From: Sipunculus nudus
Lineage: Eukaryota > Annelida > Sipuncula > Golfingiida > Sipunculidae
Assembly (NCBI GenBank): GCA_026874595.1
Contig: JAPPUL010000073.1
Span: 147,973 to 211,972, forward strand
Direction: 5' to 3'
DNA: 64,000 nt
The number at the start of each line of letters is the position of its first letter. The first letter of the stretch is position 1. Below, piece after piece: positions 18,701 to 26,914 of the stretch. The notes below the pieces were generated by a model. That model made no database searches. It was not told the origin of the DNA and saw nothing but the letters and a program-made list of their open reading frames with translations. The translations under genes were made by a program, and so were the position numbers.

Positions 18701-20045
18701 AAAGGCGTTACGGCTTGGGACTAAGAATGCAAAGGTATATGCAGGACTTGGAGAGAGTCATTATTTTCTTAAAAATTACGAAGAAAGTCTTTCTAATTTA
18801 GAGCATGCAATATCAAACGGATTTAGATCTTATAAAATATATAAATACCTAGCAAAGACATATTTTAGTAAGGGAATGTATAGCGATGCGATAATAAATT
18901 ATACTAATGCACTTGAGCTTGATGGTAGTAACTGGGAAGACTATTATGATCTAGGGTATGCATATTACCAAGAAAAGGAATACAAAGAGGCAATAGATAA
19001 ACTAAAGATATACATATTAAGTGCTGAGTCAGATGATACAAAGCAGTTTGAGAAGGCATATACGTTATTAGGCTTAGCTTTAAAAGAAACAGGGGACATA
19101 AAGGGGACAATAGAGAGTTTTTCAAAAGCAATATATTACACACAAAAAGAAAATAAACATGATGAGTTATATCCACCGATACGAGGTTTTAGGGAGCTTG
19201 AGGAGATATTTCAAAACGTTGACAAAGTAAAGAATGCGCAGCTTAAAGAGGAAAAAGCAGATTTCATACCGCAGGTACTAAGAGTGCTAAGCAGTGAGAT
19301 AAATCCATATATGGGAAAGATGAAGAGATTCTTAGATGATATGGAAAATGATATTCAAAGTTATCGTAAGGTATTAAATAAAGTATCTGAGGGATTTAAA
19401 GTAAATGATAAGGAAATGGAAGTTGTGGGTGAGAATGGAGCAAGGAGTTATTATGGGATAATAGATCGTATTGAAAATAATATGACTAAGGTAAGAAGTG
19501 ATTTATTAAAAGGAATAAGTAACTTAAATACGATGTTTAGGAATGTAGATTACGCAGGATATGGAAGGGAGAGTGTAATAAATATAAATAGGCTGCTTGA
19601 ATCTAGTATTGAGACAATATATAAAGGTGGTTTTAGTAATATAACAAATATAAAAAAGGACTTTGGAGCGGTTCCAAATATAAAAGGAAATGAGGAGCAG
19701 CTTAAACATATATTCGTTATACTCTTTTTGAACGCAAATGAAGCGATAAAGTTAAGAGGGGTTTTAGCTGGGGTAGTAGAGGTACGGACAGAACGTATAG
19801 AAAATGATATATTTATAAGCATAAAAGACAATGGTATGGGAATAAAGAAGTCAAATCAGGAGAAAGTCTTTTCACCATTCTTTACAACTAAGGATAAAGG
19901 AGAAGGCGTGGGTATAAACTTATATCTTGCAAAGCAGTTTGTTGAAGGGCATGGAGGAACAATATCATTTAGGAGTACTTATCAAATAGGAACAATTTTT
20001 ACAGTAAACCTCCCAATAAAGGTATATAGCACGGTAAATTCTTAA
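15708..20045 (+). CDS. Giant TPR protein with C-terminal histidine-kinase-type ATPase domain
   Basis: 1445 residues. After ~55 residues, roughly thirty 34-residue TPR units run to about residue 1150 (recurring LG..Y..KKY.EA...Y.KAL.L.P). A helical stretch then carries VLSSEINPYMGKM (residues 1193-1203), which has the shape of an H-box but with serine 1196 at the histidine position. The ATPase follows: N-box LNANEAI (~1342), G1 DNGMGI (~1374), F-box FSPFFTTK (~1388) and G2 GEGVGI (~1398). No receiver domain or transmembrane helix is seen, so it is cytoplasmic. Probably a signalling scaffold whose TPR array senses or docks proteins; whether it phosphorylates anything is open. Confidence 0.85.
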   Translation: MKNSIVFDYTKYRVQLTCIEIFKENKDLKTLPINELLDTNKIGHLESLIETFRSKIEKNKEDDLSYYLWGMTLGNLQRYDEALKKFKEACDANPNYYEAYLSWGKMLYGLGQYEDAQDKLLKALDIKPSKYEALFYYGLILNKLDKQEEAKEYFELGLEANPGDYKCYYNLACTEYKLKNYVESSINFAKSLDLEDADYDSVYNLANSLSKEGKYEESKRAYEKAISLNEAGVESYFNLGVLEYGEGAYESAIEKYLKVLELSPLDANALNNLGIIYYKTKRYEASITRYKKGILINPDNEALYNNLGVSLNRLNRLSEAKEEYIKALKLNEADAKIASNFASLLSELGKHEKAQELLRAAIRTTPLEPRVYNNLGVVHARLSNFREGIINFREAIKLNKANEESYYNWEQCIWHMVKEGMLSSGDEIFFTGLGELYVGKGEYEKALRIYEEVEERKLSKEIGIEVLVNIGICNFELREYEAATKYIKKALEIVPEDNTLQNRLGLSLYYTKKYEESYTHLKRAKELNPQLKDINYHIGNVLCKLKEYREGIEYYELELKEGREFGELYINLGDAQKELKENDKALESYKRGLSLEEDFGDGFIRLGMLLNEMGEYEQSLEYLKRALIYFPKDDKLYLEIGLVSKVLGKQRESISYIKQSLELNEISAEAHNSLGEVYIETRNYQGAISALSKAIELRPDNVKAYNNLGKVYHKMKKYTKAQKQYTMSLSIDKDNFEGQKGLGITYLSLEQYEEANTKFAKANRLKPKNVDIYFEWGLTQYYLSNFEGAIDKFSKYIYVKGSYHRAYFYIALCYLGLNNLEDSESNLRKVLELNRQDYEVFYYLGEVLQRQEHYEEAISYYKKSLQLNPSYSKSYIKLGEAYYGSKDYEQAINTYEKAISFNKKDGEGYIRLGNVLSKVGRNEEALESFKKASELNVYDPIPYISWGNILLEVEDYEDAVKKYKIALQYKPEDIEVQIRCGQALVKLKKYKEASLNFTKALRLGTKNAKVYAGLGESHYFLKNYEESLSNLEHAISNGFRSYKIYKYLAKTYFSKGMYSDAIINYTNALELDGSNWEDYYDLGYAYYQEKEYKEAIDKLKIYILSAESDDTKQFEKAYTLLGLALKETGDIKGTIESFSKAIYYTQKENKHDELYPPIRGFRELEEIFQNVDKVKNAQLKEEKADFIPQVLRVLSSEINPYMGKMKRFLDDMENDIQSYRKVLNKVSEGFKVNDKEMEVVGENGARSYYGIIDRIENNMTKVRSDLLKGISNLNTMFRNVDYAGYGRESVININRLLESSIETIYKGGFSNITNIKKDFGAVPNIKGNEEQLKHIFVILFLNANEAIKLRGVLAGVVEVRTERIENDIFISIKDNGMGIKKSNQEKVFSPFFTTKDKGEGVGINLYLAKQFVEGHGGTISFRSTYQIGTIFTVNLPIKVYSTVNS

Positions 20046-20099
20046 GAGATTAGATGTCTTTTTTTAATTATGATATAGCTTTAAAGTTATTTAGTAGTT

Positions 20100-20801
20100 T
20101 TAATCTTCTTTAACTTCAAAGTATGAAAAGGTTTTATTTAGCTTATTCTTAATAGAACGTGCATTGAAAGGGTCAATAGACCAACTATCATCAACAATGA
20201 TGTTATAATAGTAAAATCCCTTGCTAAAGGTAAGAATTATTTCAAATATACCATCACCCTTGCTTATCATAGGTAATGAGTAGCTATTCCAATCGTTAAA
20301 ATTGCCAACTAAATAAACATGTTTGGCATTATAGTTTCTATAAATAAATCTATAAGTATTCTTCTGTCCTTTAACTCTTATAGGATTTTTAGTTGTGTTA
20401 TAATTAATAATATCTTCTTTTAAGTCAAAGTATGAGACATCGTAGCCATAACTATCCTCAATTAGGTTATTATTTCTAGTGTCAGTGATAAACTCGCCAT
20501 CAACAAGTATTTTGTATTTATATCTACCCTTTTTAAGTTGAAAAAGCTCATACCTGCTTTCTAAAAACAAAGTCCAATATCCATCCCAACTGCCTAAAGC
20601 ATTAATATTCTTTTTAAAGGGATATTTTAATTTCCAATTATCAAAACTTGATTTTAAATAAACGCTTGAGGCATGGTTATTATGATACGAAAACTTTATT
20701 CCGTCTCTTGAGATAATAGGATTTATATTATTTTGTGTGTAACTAATTCCTGTCAAAAATATACTTCCTGTAATTATTGTTATAAAAGCTCTTAGATGCA
20801 T
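20100..20801 (-). CDS. Exported protein with two CBM48 (glycogen-binding) domains
   Basis: 233 residues. The N-terminus MHLRAFITIITGSIFLTGISYT looks like a signal peptide. Two immunoglobulin-like carbohydrate modules follow: one at ~30-125 (SSVYLKSSFDNW ... RYKYKILVDGEF) and one at ~135-233 (AKHVYLVGNFNDWNSYSLPM ... FYYYNIIVDDSWSIDP). The YLVGNFNDW wording is characteristic of the AMPK/isoamylase N-terminal module. There is no catalytic domain. It lies downstream of glgC on the same strand, separated by a hairpin. Binding to alpha-glucan is an inference from the family; why an exported form sits next to a cytosolic glycogen enzyme is unclear. Confidence 0.8.
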   Translation of the reverse strand: MHLRAFITIITGSIFLTGISYTQNNINPIISRDGIKFSYHNNHASSVYLKSSFDNWKLKYPFKKNINALGSWDGYWTLFLESRYELFQLKKGRYKYKILVDGEFITDTRNNNLIEDSYGYDVSYFDLKEDIINYNTTKNPIRVKGQKNTYRFIYRNYNAKHVYLVGNFNDWNSYSLPMISKGDGIFEIILTFSKGFYYYNIIVDDSWSIDPFNARSIKNKLNKTFSYFEVKED

Positions 20802-20857
20802 ATGTCTTGTCTCAAATTCTTTGTCTTAAATTTTTTGTCTTAAATATATAAAATATG

Positions 20858-20886
20858 AAAAGGCATAATATATTATGAAGCCTTTT
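20858..20886 (-). terminator. Hairpin after glgC, probable terminator
   Basis: AAAAGG (20858-20863) pairs with CCTTTT (20881-20886), enclosing the self-complementary CATAATATATTATG (20864-20877) with a small bulge. Read in the glgC direction the stem ends in CCTTTT and is followed by a T/A-rich run. It would separate glgC from the CBM48 gene. Confidence 0.5.
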
Positions 20887-20970
20887 GGGATTTCTTCGGA
20901 AGAAGAGAATAAAAGGATAAGGGAATAAAAACAGAATAAAAAACAAAAGATTATTTTAATAATATGAGCT

Positions 20971-22176
20971 TCATATAATATCTTCAGGCTTAAAGCTTTT
21001 TGGTATAACCCGAATATTATCTTCTGCAATGGTTGCAAAGTGCCTATCTTTCTCAACATCGTAGCCAATATAAGTATTTTGGGGTATAACAACATTCTTC
21101 TCGATGATACTTTTTTTGATATGAGCACCCTTACTTATAACACAGTGTCCAAAAAGGATTGAATCTTCAACTAAAGCATCTTCTTCCACGATGACCCCAG
21201 GAGACAAGATAGAATTCATAACAGATCCCTTAATGATAGAGCCACCTGTTATAATGTTGTTATAGAAAGATATGTTATTGTTTTTATTGTCAATCATTGT
21301 CGGAGTACTATTTTCTTGATAAGTTCTATATTTCCAATCTTCGTTATATAATGATATGGGGGCTTTAGGCTTTAGAAAATCCATATTAGCGTCATAAAAC
21401 GATTTAATTGTACCAACATCTCTCCAGTATAACGGATTAGCTGTTTTAGGGTCCTGATGAGCAAAAGAATATACATTGTTATACAAAACCATATTAGGGA
21501 TTATATCCTTGCCAAAGTCATGCGATGAGGCAGAACGTGCGTCAAGTTTAAGATTATATAATAAAACGTCTTTAGAAAAGACGTATATACCCATAGACGC
21601 AAGTGCCATAAGTTTGTTACCCGGGATATGTTTAGGGTTTTTAGGTTTTTCTTCAAAGCCGATAACTTTATTTTGTTCATTAATATTTATGATACCAAAA
21701 CCTTTAGCCTCACTACATCTAACGGGTACGGTAGCAATTGTTAGATCTGAGTTTTTGTCAATGTGATACTGTATTATATTTCTATAATCCATCTCATAAA
21801 TATGATCCCCAGAAAGTACAAGTATATAATCAAGATTCATGCGTTCGATGGTGTATAGGTTCTGAAATATAGCGTCAGCCGTTCCGCGATACCAACTCTC
21901 CTCATAAATCTGTTGGGGTGGGTAAACATCGACATATTCATTCAAAGCAGGTGATAATACACTCCAGGCGTTACGTATATGCTTTTGCAATGAATCGGAA
22001 AGATATTGCACCATAACGTTAATGTTTCTAATACCAGAATTGATACAATTACTTAGAGTGAAATCAATAATTCTATATTTACCGCCAAAAACAACTGCAG
22101 GTTTACATCTATCTTCAGTAAGAGGATAAAGACGGCTTCCTTTGCCACCGGCCAAAATAATAGCAAGCACTTTCAT
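20971..22176 (-). CDS. glgC: Glucose-1-phosphate adenylyltransferase
   Basis: 401 residues, within the family range. It makes ADP-glucose from ATP and glucose-1-phosphate for glycogen synthesis. The N-terminal nucleotidyltransferase starts LAIILAGGKGSRLYPLTEDRCKPAVVFGGKYRIIDF; later motifs are SGDHIYEMDY and GFEEKPKNP. The C-terminal left-handed beta helix (residues ~300-400) holds the usual hexapeptide pattern SIIKGSVMNSILSPGVIVEEDALVEDSIL. The start is divergent from an amidohydrolase across a 358-base spacer. Substrate could be supplied by the phosphohexomutase at 50864. Confidence 0.95.
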   Translation of the reverse strand: MKVLAIILAGGKGSRLYPLTEDRCKPAVVFGGKYRIIDFTLSNCINSGIRNINVMVQYLSDSLQKHIRNAWSVLSPALNEYVDVYPPQQIYEESWYRGTADAIFQNLYTIERMNLDYILVLSGDHIYEMDYRNIIQYHIDKNSDLTIATVPVRCSEAKGFGIININEQNKVIGFEEKPKNPKHIPGNKLMALASMGIYVFSKDVLLYNLKLDARSASSHDFGKDIIPNMVLYNNVYSFAHQDPKTANPLYWRDVGTIKSFYDANMDFLKPKAPISLYNEDWKYRTYQENSTPTMIDNKNNNISFYNNIITGGSIIKGSVMNSILSPGVIVEEDALVEDSILFGHCVISKGAHIKKSIIEKNVVIPQNTYIGYDVEKDRHFATIAEDNIRVIPKSFKPEDII

Positions 22177-22534
22177 GATATATTTGTTTAACTATAAATG
22201 ATTTTAATTGTACTTTGGTAATTTTTTTTTAATTACCTAAAGTCTACTAAAGAATATATAGTAGTAGAAGTAAATTAATAAAATAAATGTTTATTAAAAT
22301 TGGTAATACAAATTAAATGGCTATATTTAGTAATCTTTTATTTTAAAATGTAATTTTATTTATAGTGGTGTATAATTTAAATTAGAGTATTTTAATATCC
22401 GATATTTTTGAAAAAAATAGTTAGATTTAAATAGCTAGATATTTAATTTTTTTTAAAACTTGTTTTTAGCTTGTTATTATATAAGGAATATAATATGCTA
22501 AATATGCTAAAGCTACATTATATAACAGGGGTAT
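22177..22534. other. Divergent A+T-rich spacer between glgC and amidohydrolase
   Basis: No gene is visible. Long T and A runs dominate. A TATAAT at 22489-22494 lies ~40 bases before the amidohydrolase start and is the best -10 candidate on the plus strand, but its -35 partner is weak. A CAGGGG ribosome site precedes 22535. Confidence 0.4.
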
Positions 22535-23782
22535 ATGAAAATGGGTAAGGTTTTATTGCGCTCAGGATATATAGTCAGTCCTTATGAGGTAATAAAATCA
22601 GGCTATATAGATATAGAAGGACAAATGATATTGGGAGTTGGCAGAAGGCAAGCAGGGCAGCGAACTGTAGATATAGAGCTTGATGATTACATAATGTATC
22701 CCGCACTAATAAATGCACATGATCATTTATTGGGTACATACCTGCCAAAGATAGGTACAGGGAGGCCATATCTTAATTGGCATCCATGGGATATAGCTTT
22801 AAAGGCCTCAGAAACTTATAAAGAACGAGGAAAGAATGAGAATATAGATATATACTTTCTTGGAGCTTACAAGAATCTTTTATCTGGCGTATTAACAGTA
22901 TCTGACCATATACCGCATATAATAAACGATAAATTCATACCTAGTATGCCTATACGAGTTTTGAAGGATTACTCGCTTGCTCATGAGGTATCAAGTTATG
23001 ATTTAAGATGGGGAGATGGGGTTGAAGTAGAACATACAAAAGCAGTAAGAAATAATGAACCGTTTATAACACACATAGAAGAAGGGTTTGATATGGAGTC
23101 AATGAAGGGAATAGATTATTTATTACAAATGGAAGCGTTAACAAAAAACACTGTGTTGATACATGGTATAGCCTTATCAGATAAAGATATAGAGGTAATA
23201 GCAAGACGTGGAGCACATTTAGTGTGGTGTCCTGTATCAAATGTTTATATGTTTGAAAAGACAGCAAGGGTTAAAGAGATAATGGATGCAGGAGTTAATG
23301 TATCACTTGGAACTGATTCGCCTGCATCTGGCTCAGCACATATACTTGAAGAATTAAAGTTTGCAAAAAAGATGTACAAAAAGATGTATGGGGAAGAGCT
23401 TTCTTATAAGCAACTAGTTTATATGGTTACAATAAATCCTTCCAAGGCTCTACAGATATCAGATAAATTAGGTAGTATAGAAAAAGGTAAGATGGCAGAA
23501 TTTGTGTTAATAAAAGACAAAGGACAGGAGCCATATAAAACATTGGTGGATGCTTCCTTAGAGGATATATCCCTAGTTATATACAAAGGGAAGCCGATAT
23601 ATGGAGATAAGGAGCTATCATGGGTATTTGAATATTTTAATGTAAGCTATAAGGTTTTCAAGTTGGAGAGTAAGGATAAAATAATAAATGATGTAAGTGA
23701 TCCTCTGGGTTTATTATATAAGATACAAAAGACATTAGGATTTAAGAAAGAATTTGATTTTTTGCCTATAAGTGCAGGGTAG
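22535..23782 (+). CDS. Metal-dependent amidohydrolase (chlorohydrolase/deaminase-like)
   Basis: 415 residues. The fold is an amidohydrolase barrel: an N-terminal beta sandwich, INAHDHLLG at ~residue 66 giving the H-x-H metal pair, VLIHGIALSD with the third histidine, and LGTDSPASG with the metal-binding aspartate, followed by the ITINPSKALQISDKLGSIEKGKMAEF ending typical of TrzA/SsnA/guanine-deaminase relatives. The substrate cannot be told from sequence. It is followed 16 bases later by a cNMP-binding TPR gene, suggesting one operon. Confidence 0.85.
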   Translation: MKMGKVLLRSGYIVSPYEVIKSGYIDIEGQMILGVGRRQAGQRTVDIELDDYIMYPALINAHDHLLGTYLPKIGTGRPYLNWHPWDIALKASETYKERGKNENIDIYFLGAYKNLLSGVLTVSDHIPHIINDKFIPSMPIRVLKDYSLAHEVSSYDLRWGDGVEVEHTKAVRNNEPFITHIEEGFDMESMKGIDYLLQMEALTKNTVLIHGIALSDKDIEVIARRGAHLVWCPVSNVYMFEKTARVKEIMDAGVNVSLGTDSPASGSAHILEELKFAKKMYKKMYGEELSYKQLVYMVTINPSKALQISDKLGSIEKGKMAEFVLIKDKGQEPYKTLVDASLEDISLVIYKGKPIYGDKELSWVFEYFNVSYKVFKLESKDKIINDVSDPLGLLYKIQKTLGFKKEFDFLPISAG

Positions 23783-23798
23783 GGGGCATAAAAGATAA

Positions 23799-24767
23799 AT
23801 GGCGTTAACAAGAAATTATAAAGAAGGTTCAATAATTTATTTTAAAGGCGACTTAGGCAAGGAGATGTATATATTAAAACATGGGCTTGTAACGCTTACA
23901 GACAATGGACTTACTGGGACAGAATTAAATATAGAGAATTTAAAGGAAGGGGATTTTTTTGGAGTTAAGTCAGCGTTAGGTAGTTTTCGGAGGGAGGAGA
24001 CTGCGGAAGTAAAGATAGATTCTATAGTAATAGTACTAAACCTTTCGGAATTTGAGATAATGGTATCAAAGAATATAGCTTTGGTTTTAAATATGTTAAA
24101 AAGATTTAGTACCCAATTACGTCTTATAGGCAAGGAGGCGGAGAAGTTATTGTCTCGGACAGGCGAGGAGTATACAAACGAGGTGTCATTATTTAAACTT
24201 GGGGAACACTACATGCGGGTTGGCAATTTTGCGGGGGCACAGTATGCACTACATAAATATATAGAACATTATCCTAAAGCGGAGAATGTTTATGAAGCAC
24301 ATAAATATATAGATATGGCGTTGAGGAGTCAGCCATTGTCAGGAGATACACAAAAGCTTGGAGATGCCAAAGAAGATAATAAAAATATAAAGCGAGAGGA
24401 GTTATGTGATCTTGGTCTTGATGCCTTAGATGCGAAGAAATATAGTAATGCAATAGAGTATTTTGAAAAGGTAGAAGGACTTGATCCTGGCGTAAATAGG
24501 ACAGATACTATAGGATTAAAAGCGCGATTTAATAAAATATATTGTTATTATGAACTAGGAGAATATGAAAAGGTACTAAGCCAATATACAGAATTTGTAA
24601 GAGATAATAAAAAGAGTAGTTATGTAAAGGATGCTCTATACTATATAGGACTATCTTATAAGGAGTTAGGGGAAAAGGACAAGGCAAAAAGCTTTCTTGA
24701 AAAGGTGTCATCCTTAGGAACGGATGAGGTAAGTCAAAAAGCAAAAAAGCTAATAAATGAGCTATAA
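23799..24767 (+). CDS. Cyclic nucleotide-binding domain fused to TPR repeats
   Basis: 322 residues. Residues ~8-115 form a CNB domain (GSIIYFKGDLGKEMYILKHGLVTL, LKEGDFFGVKSALG), but the phosphate-binding cassette lacks the normal R-S/T-A-T-x-x; FRREETAEVKI stands there, so nucleotide binding may be weak or lost. Residues ~145-320 carry tetratricopeptide-like units (LFKLGEHYMRVGNFAGAQYALHKYIEHYPKAENVYEAHKYI; DALYYIGLSYKELGEKDKAKSFLEKV), as in outer-membrane assembly lipoprotein repeats. No signal peptide, so cytoplasmic. No DNA-binding domain is seen. Likely cotranscribed with the amidohydrolase upstream. Confidence 0.8.
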   Translation: MALTRNYKEGSIIYFKGDLGKEMYILKHGLVTLTDNGLTGTELNIENLKEGDFFGVKSALGSFRREETAEVKIDSIVIVLNLSEFEIMVSKNIALVLNMLKRFSTQLRLIGKEAEKLLSRTGEEYTNEVSLFKLGEHYMRVGNFAGAQYALHKYIEHYPKAENVYEAHKYIDMALRSQPLSGDTQKLGDAKEDNKNIKREELCDLGLDALDAKKYSNAIEYFEKVEGLDPGVNRTDTIGLKARFNKIYCYYELGEYEKVLSQYTEFVRDNKKSSYVKDALYYIGLSYKELGEKDKAKSFLEKVSSLGTDEVSQKAKKLINEL

Positions 24768-24837
24768 AGTATAGTGGTTTTAAAAAGAAAGCCAGGATAT
24801 TAGTTTTAAAAAAAAAAATTGGTTTTTAAAAAGAGAA

Positions 24838-24863
24838 GCTATAGAATAAAGCTATAGAATAAA
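24838..24863 (+). repeat. Perfect 13-bp tandem duplication
   Basis: GCTATAGAATAAA at 24838-24850 repeats exactly at 24851-24863, 37 bases before the Crp-like gene start. Confidence 0.85.
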
Positions 24864-24887
24864 GTAATAATAAATAATTGGTGAGCG

Positions 24888-24913
24888 ATGGATATACTAT
24901 ATGGATATACTAT
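24888..24913 (+). repeat. Perfect 13-bp tandem duplication of a start region
   Basis: ATGGATATACTAT at 24888-24900 repeats exactly at 24901-24913. The unit is not a multiple of three, so the first ATG opens a nine-codon frame ending at TGA (24915-24917), while the second ATG is the start of the Crp-like gene. The GGTGAG ribosome site at 24880-24885 is close to the first ATG. Confidence 0.9.
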
Positions 24914-25551
24914 ATGACAAATTCGGCAAAGTAATAGAGAAGGGACACATAATATTTTGTGAGCATGAGCCTGGCGATGATTTTTATTTAATTCAATCAG
25001 GAGTAGTAAAGATAACGAAGGTGGTAAAGGGCAAAGAGAGGATATTGGACATATTAGGAGAGGGAGATATATTTGGAGAGATGGCGTTATTAGAGGACGT
25101 ACCACGTAGTGCAACAGCAACCGCTGATACAGAAGTTAAGGTATTAAATTTTAACAGACAAAACTTTGAAGGACTTTTAAAGGCCAATCCAGCAATAGCA
25201 GTAAAGCTGTTAAAGATATTTAGTAAGCGAATATATGAGGCAAAACGAAGGCTTGAGATATTGAGTCTAACAGATTCAGATGCAAAGATAGTAGATACCT
25301 TGTTGATGTTGGCAGAACAAAAAGGGATATCAGATTCAGAAGATGTTAATATAGTGGAGATAGAAACAGATCAAGAGCAGGTGTCAAGATGGTGTGCAGT
25401 GAAGCTAGAAGAAGGCAGCAAGATATTAAAACATTATGCAGACATGGGAAAGATAGAGATAAGAGGGGGAAAAATATTGCTTAAGAGTGTAAATGAGCTT
25501 TCTCGCTTTGTATATAATAAACGTAAGCTCCAAAGTGAAGAATTGCGTTGA
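24901..25551 (+). CDS. Crp/Fnr-family transcription regulator
   Basis: 216 residues. The CNB domain (residues ~10-120) has GEGDIFGEMALLEDVPRSATATA, an intact phosphate-binding cassette with R-S-A-T. A long dimer helix (KIFSKRIYEAKRRLEIL) leads to a C-terminal HTH region, where DQEQVSRWCAVKLEEGSKILKHYADMGKIEI lies in the position of the Crp recognition helix, though somewhat divergent. Probably a cAMP-type receptor acting on DNA. The start chosen is the ATG at 24901; a 13-bp duplication places a decoy ATG 13 bases upstream, nearer the ribosome site. Confidence 0.85.
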   Translation: MDILYDKFGKVIEKGHIIFCEHEPGDDFYLIQSGVVKITKVVKGKERILDILGEGDIFGEMALLEDVPRSATATADTEVKVLNFNRQNFEGLLKANPAIAVKLLKIFSKRIYEAKRRLEILSLTDSDAKIVDTLLMLAEQKGISDSEDVNIVEIETDQEQVSRWCAVKLEEGSKILKHYADMGKIEIRGGKILLKSVNELSRFVYNKRKLQSEELR

Positions 25552-25653
25552 AGAATTTGTATAGCATGTTTTTGATATAGAAAAAGCCTTTAAAAAAATC
25601 CCACAAAAAGTCTAAAAAATATTATATTAGGAAATTGTTAGAGAAGATAAAAA

Positions 25654-25726
25654 GGGCCTATAGCTCAGGTGGATAGAGCAGTGGTTTCCTAAACCATGTG
25701 CAGAGGTTCAAGTCCTCTTAGGCCTA
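25654..25726 (+). tRNA. tRNA-Arg (anticodon CCT)
   Basis: A complete cloverleaf: acceptor GGGCCTA/TAGGCCT with one G-U pair, D arm GCTC...GAGC, anticodon stem GTGGT/ACCAT with loop TTCCTAA giving CCT at 25688-25690, and T arm AGAGG-TTCAAGT-CCTCT. Discriminator base A. CCA is not encoded. It reads AGG, a frequent arginine codon in the purine-rich genes here. It lies 26 bases before prfA. Confidence 0.95.
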
Positions 25727-25751
25727 ATATATCGTATTATGCGATAGAAAG

Positions 25752-26861
25752 TTGAATAAAATCAAGCCATGGAGAGGTACTAAGAAACATTTGTTAGAGA
25801 AATTAGAAAGTCTTGAAAGAAAGTATAAGGCGTTGTCAGAGGAGTTAAGTATCGGGGTTCAAGACTACAGTTCAACTGTGTATTTATTAAAATTGAAGGA
25901 ACATAAGGTGCTTGAGGAGTTGATGGGCAGGTACGAAGAATATAAAGAAGTGTTATTAAAGATTAGCGAAACAGAGGAGTTATTAAGCGTAGAGGAGGAT
26001 GAGGAATTAAAAGAACTTGTAAGAGAGGAGCTTAGTGCTTTATTTAGGCAACGAGATGTAGTTGAAAAGGGTTTAAAGCTTAGCTTGTTACCGAAGGATG
26101 CAAATGAGGATAAAAATGTTATAATGGAGATTAGGGCAGGGACAGGAGGAGATGAAGCAGCATTATTCGCCTCAGATTTATATAGAATGTATGTAAAATA
26201 TGCAGATAGACATGTAATGAAAGTGGAGCAATTAAGCGCTTCTCCAACAGAAGGAGGAGGGTATAAAGAAGTAATATTTAGTGTATCCGGCGATGGAGTA
26301 TATAATAAGTTAAAATTTGAGATGGGAGGACATAGGGTACAAAGGGTACCAGTAACGGAGTCAAGCGGGCGGATTCATACCTCAGCAGTTACAGTGGCAG
26401 TACTTGCGGAAGCAGAGGAGACAGAGATAGAAATAAATCCAAATGATTTACGAATAGATGTATACAGATCAAGTGGGCCTGGCGGACAAAGTGTTAATAC
26501 AACAGATTCAGCAGTTCGGATTACGCATATAAAGTACGGGATAACAGTCCAATGCCAAGACGAGAAGTCTCAACATAAAAATAAAGCTAAGGCAATGCGA
26601 GTTTTACGTGCACGGATAAAAGATAAATTAGAAGAAGAGCGTGCAAAAGATTTGAAAGAAGAGCGTGCAAGACAAATAGGTTCAGGGGACAGATCAGAAA
26701 GGATACGGACATATAACTTTCAACAAAACCGTATGACAGACCATCGTATAAACTATTCAATATATAACAAACTCGAAAGTCTTCTAAACGGGGAGATAGA
26801 AGAGTTCATAGAAAAGCTTCAAGAGAAAGAAAAAGAAGATAAGCTAAAAAGTCTAACATAA
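25752..26861 (+). CDS. prfA: Peptide chain release factor 1
   Basis: 369 residues, normal for RF1, which ends translation at UAA and UAG. The stop-codon-reading P-x-T motif is PVT at 200-202 ([20 protein letters not shown]), identifying RF1 rather than RF2's SPF. The catalytic GGQ is at 244-246 in [20 protein letters not shown]; its glutamine is the usual target of PrmC, encoded next. The start is a TTG at 25752 with only a weak purine-rich ribosome site. Confidence 0.96.
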   Translation: MNKIKPWRGTKKHLLEKLESLERKYKALSEELSIGVQDYSSTVYLLKLKEHKVLEELMGRYEEYKEVLLKISETEELLSVEEDEELKELVREELSALFRQRDVVEKGLKLSLLPKDANEDKNVIMEIRAGTGGDEAALFASDLYRMYVKYADRHVMKVEQLSASPTEGGGYKEVIFSVSGDGVYNKLKFEMGGHRVQRVPVTESSGRIHTSAVTVAVLAEAEETEIEINPNDLRIDVYRSSGPGGQSVNTTDSAVRITHIKYGITVQCQDEKSQHKNKAKAMRVLRARIKDKLEEERAKDLKEERARQIGSGDRSERIRTYNFQQNRMTDHRINYSIYNKLESLLNGEIEEFIEKLQEKEKEDKLKSLT

Positions 26862-26914
26862 GAAGTAACAAATAAAGAACATAAGTAGTTGCCTAAGCAA
26901 TAAATGATTACAGA

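Noticed and set aside
20046-20075. Short AAGA/TCTT stem with T run after the TPR-kinase gene
   Set aside because: A four-base stem is too weak to call a terminator, though the T run is suggestive.
24781-24837. A/T-rich inverted segments after the CNB-TPR gene as a terminator
   Set aside because: They are homopolymer-rich with no G/C stem and could be chance pairing.
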